Part shown: one piece after another, positions 4,356-6,226 of the stretch
Position numbering within the stretch: position 1 is the first letter of the stretch
Layout of the letters: the number at the start of each line of letters is the position of its first letter
NCBI GenBank assembly: GCA_023390875.1
Contig: JAEWCA010000547.1
Location: 1-6,226 of the forward strand
DNA length: 6,226 bases
Source of the DNA: Actinomycetes bacterium
Lineage (GTDB): Bacteria > Actinomycetota > Actinomycetes > Actinomycetales > Cellulomonadaceae
Reading direction: 5' to 3'
Position numbers and translations under genes: made by a program
Notes under the pieces: generated by a model
The model's database searches: none
Told to the model about the DNA's origin: nothing
What the model saw: only the letters and a program-made list of their open reading frames with translations

Positions 4356-5021
4356 ATGCGCATCGCGATTGCCGGCGGGCACGGACAGGTGGCCCGGCTC
4401 CTGTCGCGCGCCCTCGCCGCACGGGGTGACGTCCCCGTGGCCCTCGTCCGTCAGCTCGCGCACGTCGAGGACGTCCAGGCCGACGGCGCCGAGCCGGTGG
4501 TGCTGGACCTGGAGCGGGCCAACGCCCGGGACGTCGCGGAGGCGGTGTCCGGTGCGGACGCCGTGGTGTTCGCCGCCGGGGCGGGTCCGGGGAGCGGGGC
4601 GGAGCGCAAGGACACGGTCGACCGCGCGGCTGCGGCGTTGCTCGCGGACGGTGCCGCGCAGGCGGGCGTGCGGCGGTATGTGCTGATCTCGTCGATGGGT
4701 GCCGACGCCGAGCCGCCCGCCGGGACGGACGGGGTGTTCGCGGCGTACCTGCGGGCCAAGGCGGCGAGCGAGGCGGACCTGCGGGAGCGGGACCTCGACT
4801 GGACCGTGGTGCGGCCGGGTCGCCTGACGGACGACGAGGCGACGGGCACGGTCCGGCTCGACGCGTCGGTCCCGCGCGGGGACGTGCCGCGGGCCGACGT
4901 CGCGGCCGTCCTGGCGGCGGTGCTGCACAGCCCGGAGACCGCGGGGCTCGTGCTCGAGCTCACGTCGGGCGTGGTGCCGGTCGAGGCGGCCGTCGCGGCC
5001 GTCGCCGAACCCGCCGACTGA
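4356..5021 (+). CDS. Atypical short-chain dehydrogenase / NAD(P)H-binding protein
   Basis: A 221-residue Rossmann-fold protein. The dinucleotide motif is AIAGGHGQVARLL (residues 4-16, glycines 7, 8 and 10). An acidic residue closes the second strand region (VVLDLE, 48-53), and FAAGAGPGSG is at 72-81. The ISSMGA strand is at 111-116, a possible catalytic pair Tyr131/Lys135 is in YLRAK, and VVRPGRLTDD is at 151-160. This is the layout of the 'NAD(P)-binding' atypical SDR group that includes YwnB/YhfK-like proteins of about 210-220 residues. Many members have no known substrate, and some act as redox sensors rather than enzymes. No signal peptide, so cytoplasmic. The start at ATG 4356 matches the conserved beginning of the fold and follows TACGGT by 7 nt; GTG 4347 would overlap that element. 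It is convergent with the exported protein gene on the right. Substrate cannot be inferred. Confidence 0.85.
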   Translation: MRIAIAGGHGQVARLLSRALAARGDVPVALVRQLAHVEDVQADGAEPVVLDLERANARDVAEAVSGADAVVFAAGAGPGSGAERKDTVDRAAAALLADGAAQAGVRRYVLISSMGADAEPPAGTDGVFAAYLRAKAASEADLRERDLDWTVVRPGRLTDDEATGTVRLDASVPRGDVPRADVAAVLAAVLHSPETAGLVLELTSGVVPVEAAVAAVAEPAD

Positions 5022-5030
5022 CACGCGCGG

Positions 5031-5091
5031 CGCCCGTGCTCGGGGCGGGGATCGGGCGCAGTCGAGATCGCAGCACGACGATCCACGGGCG
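5031..5091. repeat. Inverted repeat between convergent genes (possible terminator)
   Basis: CGCCCGTG (5031-5038) and CACGGGCG (5084-5091) are perfect 8-bp inverted repeats separated by 45 bases. They fill most of the 91-bp gap between the dehydrogenase stop (5021) and the stop of the minus-strand gene (5113). The long loop makes it a weaker terminator candidate; the enclosed sequence is G-rich on the left (GGGGCGGGG) and could fold further. No T-run is present. Confidence 0.35.
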
Positions 5092-5112
5092 TGACGGCAG
5101 CCGCACCCCCGC

Positions 5113-6226
5113 TCAGCGCTGCGGACTCGTCCGGAGCGTGACGGCGCCGATCAGGTACTGGTCCCCCGTCGTCCGGGCCTGCAGCGTCCCGACGTCGTCC
5201 TTGAGGACCGTCGGCGCGAACCCCTTGGCGTCGGTGCCCAGCGAGTTCGTGGCCCGCCACCCGGTCGCGGTCGAGTCGAACGCGTTCTCGCCCGACCCGC
5301 CACCCGCGGGGCCGGTTCCGCTCCACCGCTGCGGCACGAGCGGTGCGCCGTCGAGCTCGAGCCGGTCGCCGGTGCCGGTCCGGTCGCCCTCCCAGGCGAC
5401 GACGCCGACCCGTGCGGCCGTGCCGGCCTCGGCGGCGAACCGGAACGCGGGCGGCGCGAGCGAGGTCCCGATCCAGGCGCCGCCGTCGTACACGGTGACG
5501 GACGCGTCGGACCCGGGGTCGGCGTAGACCACGACGAGCGCCCAGCCGGCGTAGTACGTGCGGTCGTTGTCCTTGCGGGTCGCGCTCACGGCGACGTCCG
5601 CCACGGACCAGGCACCGGGGCCGCCGGCGGCGACCTGCGCGGTGACGTCCGCGAACGACTGGTAGTACTGGCGGCCGGCGTTGTCGCGCGGCGTCGCGAC
5701 GACGGTGCCGTGGACGTCGACGTAGGACCCGGACGGGCCGCGGAGCCGGGCGGACTCCCGCGCGCTGCTCCACGTGTCGTAGGGGCCGATGTTCGCGGAC
5801 CAGTACAGGCCGGCGAACGCGATCTCCCGGCCTGCCGGGACGGCGAGCTGCGCGGTCGACGAGACGGCGGCGGCCGCGTCCGGCGGGACGGCACCCGATC
5901 CCCGGGCCTCGTCGAGCGGGACCATGTCGAGCCCGTTGTTGTCGCGGTCGCCCTTGTCGAGGGCCGACCGGCAGGCGGCGTCGGAGGCGCGGCACGACAG
6001 GAGCGGCGCGCCGACCTCGGTGACGGCCCAGCCGCCGTCGAGCCGCACCCGCGGGCTCAGGCCGCCGGACGACGTGTCCACCTGCGTGCTCCCGGTGACC
6101 GCCGCGCTGCCGGCCGACTGCGCGCTCACGGTCACCGCACCACGTGCGCTGCCGGCCGCGACGACGTTGACGACGACCGGGACCGACTCGCCGGCGCCCC
6201 CCCCCCCCGGGGCCGGGGGCACGCCG
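5113..6226 (-). CDS. Exported/surface protein of the DUF11-associated beta-rich type, C-terminal part (5' end outside window)
   Basis: About 370 C-terminal residues are visible; the start lies beyond the right edge. Residue numbers here count from the GTG codon at 6222. After a Pro/Gly linker (2-12) and a Ser/Thr/Ala-rich strand region (13-50) comes a domain I recognise by pattern from large actinobacterial secreted proteins that often carry DUF11 repeats. Its landmarks are an Asp/Asn-rich loop (89-99, DKGDRDNNGLD), FAGLYWSA (136-143), YYQSFADVT (186-194), YYAGWALVVVYADP (223-236), VTVYDGG (242-248), VGVVAWEGDR (272-281), NAFDSTATG (313-321) and TTGDQYLIGAVTL (351-363). Two cysteines (77, 84) could form a disulphide, as expected outside the cell. 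The gene ends directly after the domain with no LPXTG motif or membrane anchor, so any anchoring would be elsewhere, or the protein is released. The Asp/Asn loop may bind calcium. Function unknown; export is inferred from composition and family. Confidence 0.75.
   Translation of the reverse strand, partial: GVPPAPGGGGAGESVPVVVNVVAAGSARGAVTVSAQSAGSAAVTGSTQVDTSSGGLSPRVRLDGGWAVTEVGAPLLSCRASDAACRSALDKGDRDNNGLDMVPLDEARGSGAVPPDAAAAVSSTAQLAVPAGREIAFAGLYWSANIGPYDTWSSARESARLRGPSGSYVDVHGTVVATPRDNAGRQYYQSFADVTAQVAAGGPGAWSVADVAVSATRKDNDRTYYAGWALVVVYADPGSDASVTVYDGGAWIGTSLAPPAFRFAAEAGTAARVGVVAWEGDRTGTGDRLELDGAPLVPQRWSGTGPAGGGSGENAFDSTATGWRATNSLGTDAKGFAPTVLKDDVGTLQARTTGDQYLIGAVTLRTSPQR
6197..6208. repeat. 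12-bp poly-C tract (poly-G on the coding strand)
   Basis: Twelve consecutive C on the plus strand, within GC-only flanks (CCGGCG before, GGGGCCGGGGG after). In the minus-strand gene it encodes most of a PGGGG linker, in frame with the downstream domain at the observed length. A run this long is prone to replication slippage and to sequencing or assembly length errors. Confidence 0.9.

Noticed and set aside
3838..5230. Shared 12-mer AACCCCTTGGCG near 3840 and near 5220
   Set aside because: The second copy is coding sequence (Lys-Gly-Phe region) and flanks are unrelated; a single short match is expected by chance in biased DNA.
4451..5995. 514-codon minus-strand frame spanning the dehydrogenase and exported protein genes
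   Set aside because: It is the wrong frame of the exported protein gene followed by antisense of the dehydrogenase, with the arginine/alanine-rich composition typical of spurious frames.
1..6226. CRISPR array, toxin-antitoxin pair or rRNA
   Set aside because: No regularly spaced repeats, no small overlapping gene pair of a known toxin family, and no rRNA-like sequence were found on either strand.

Overview
The window is high-GC DNA with G/C-ending codons, GTG/ATG starts and TAnnnT-type -10 hexamers. The tRNA-Ser has no encoded CCA. Together these point to an actinobacterium; the overall look resembles Cellulomonas and related Micrococcales, but the genus is an inference, since no database search was possible.

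The layout has two parts, divided by a tRNA-Ser(CGA) gene at 1508-1594 (minus strand). Left of the tRNA is the end of an integrated mobile element. It contains the 5' end of an IS3-family transposase gene (minus strand, cut by the window edge), then the C-terminal piece of a small excisionase-like DNA-binding protein that the insertion sequence appears to have severed, then a complete tyrosine-recombinase integrase. The integrase ends about 70 bp from the 3' end of the tRNA, which is the usual arrangement for an island integrated into a tRNA 3' end. A strong hairpin lies between integrase and tRNA.

Right of the tRNA is ordinary chromosome: a SIRT4-like class II sirtuin (plus), the tRNA adenosine deaminase tadA (minus, convergent with the sirtuin), uracil phosphoribosyltransferase upp (plus, divergent from tadA), a small unrecognised 88-aa protein (plus), an atypical short-chain dehydrogenase/NAD(P)-binding protein (plus), and the C-terminal 370 residues or so of a large, probably exported protein (minus, running off the right edge). 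These look like independent housekeeping units rather than one operon.

The most interesting signals are as follows. (1) An island end whose excisionase seems to be broken by an IS, so the island may be locked in place. (2) A repeated promoter layout, TAnnnT followed by 6-7 nt and then ATG, before the sirtuin, upp and the dehydrogenase, which predicts leaderless transcripts. (3) A perfect 15-bp palindrome between the -35 and -10 positions of upp. (4) A 12-bp homopolymer G tract inside the exported protein gene. (5) A small hairpin lying exactly over both stop codons of the convergent sirtuin/tadA pair. I do not see a clear multi-gene system of an undescribed kind in this window.
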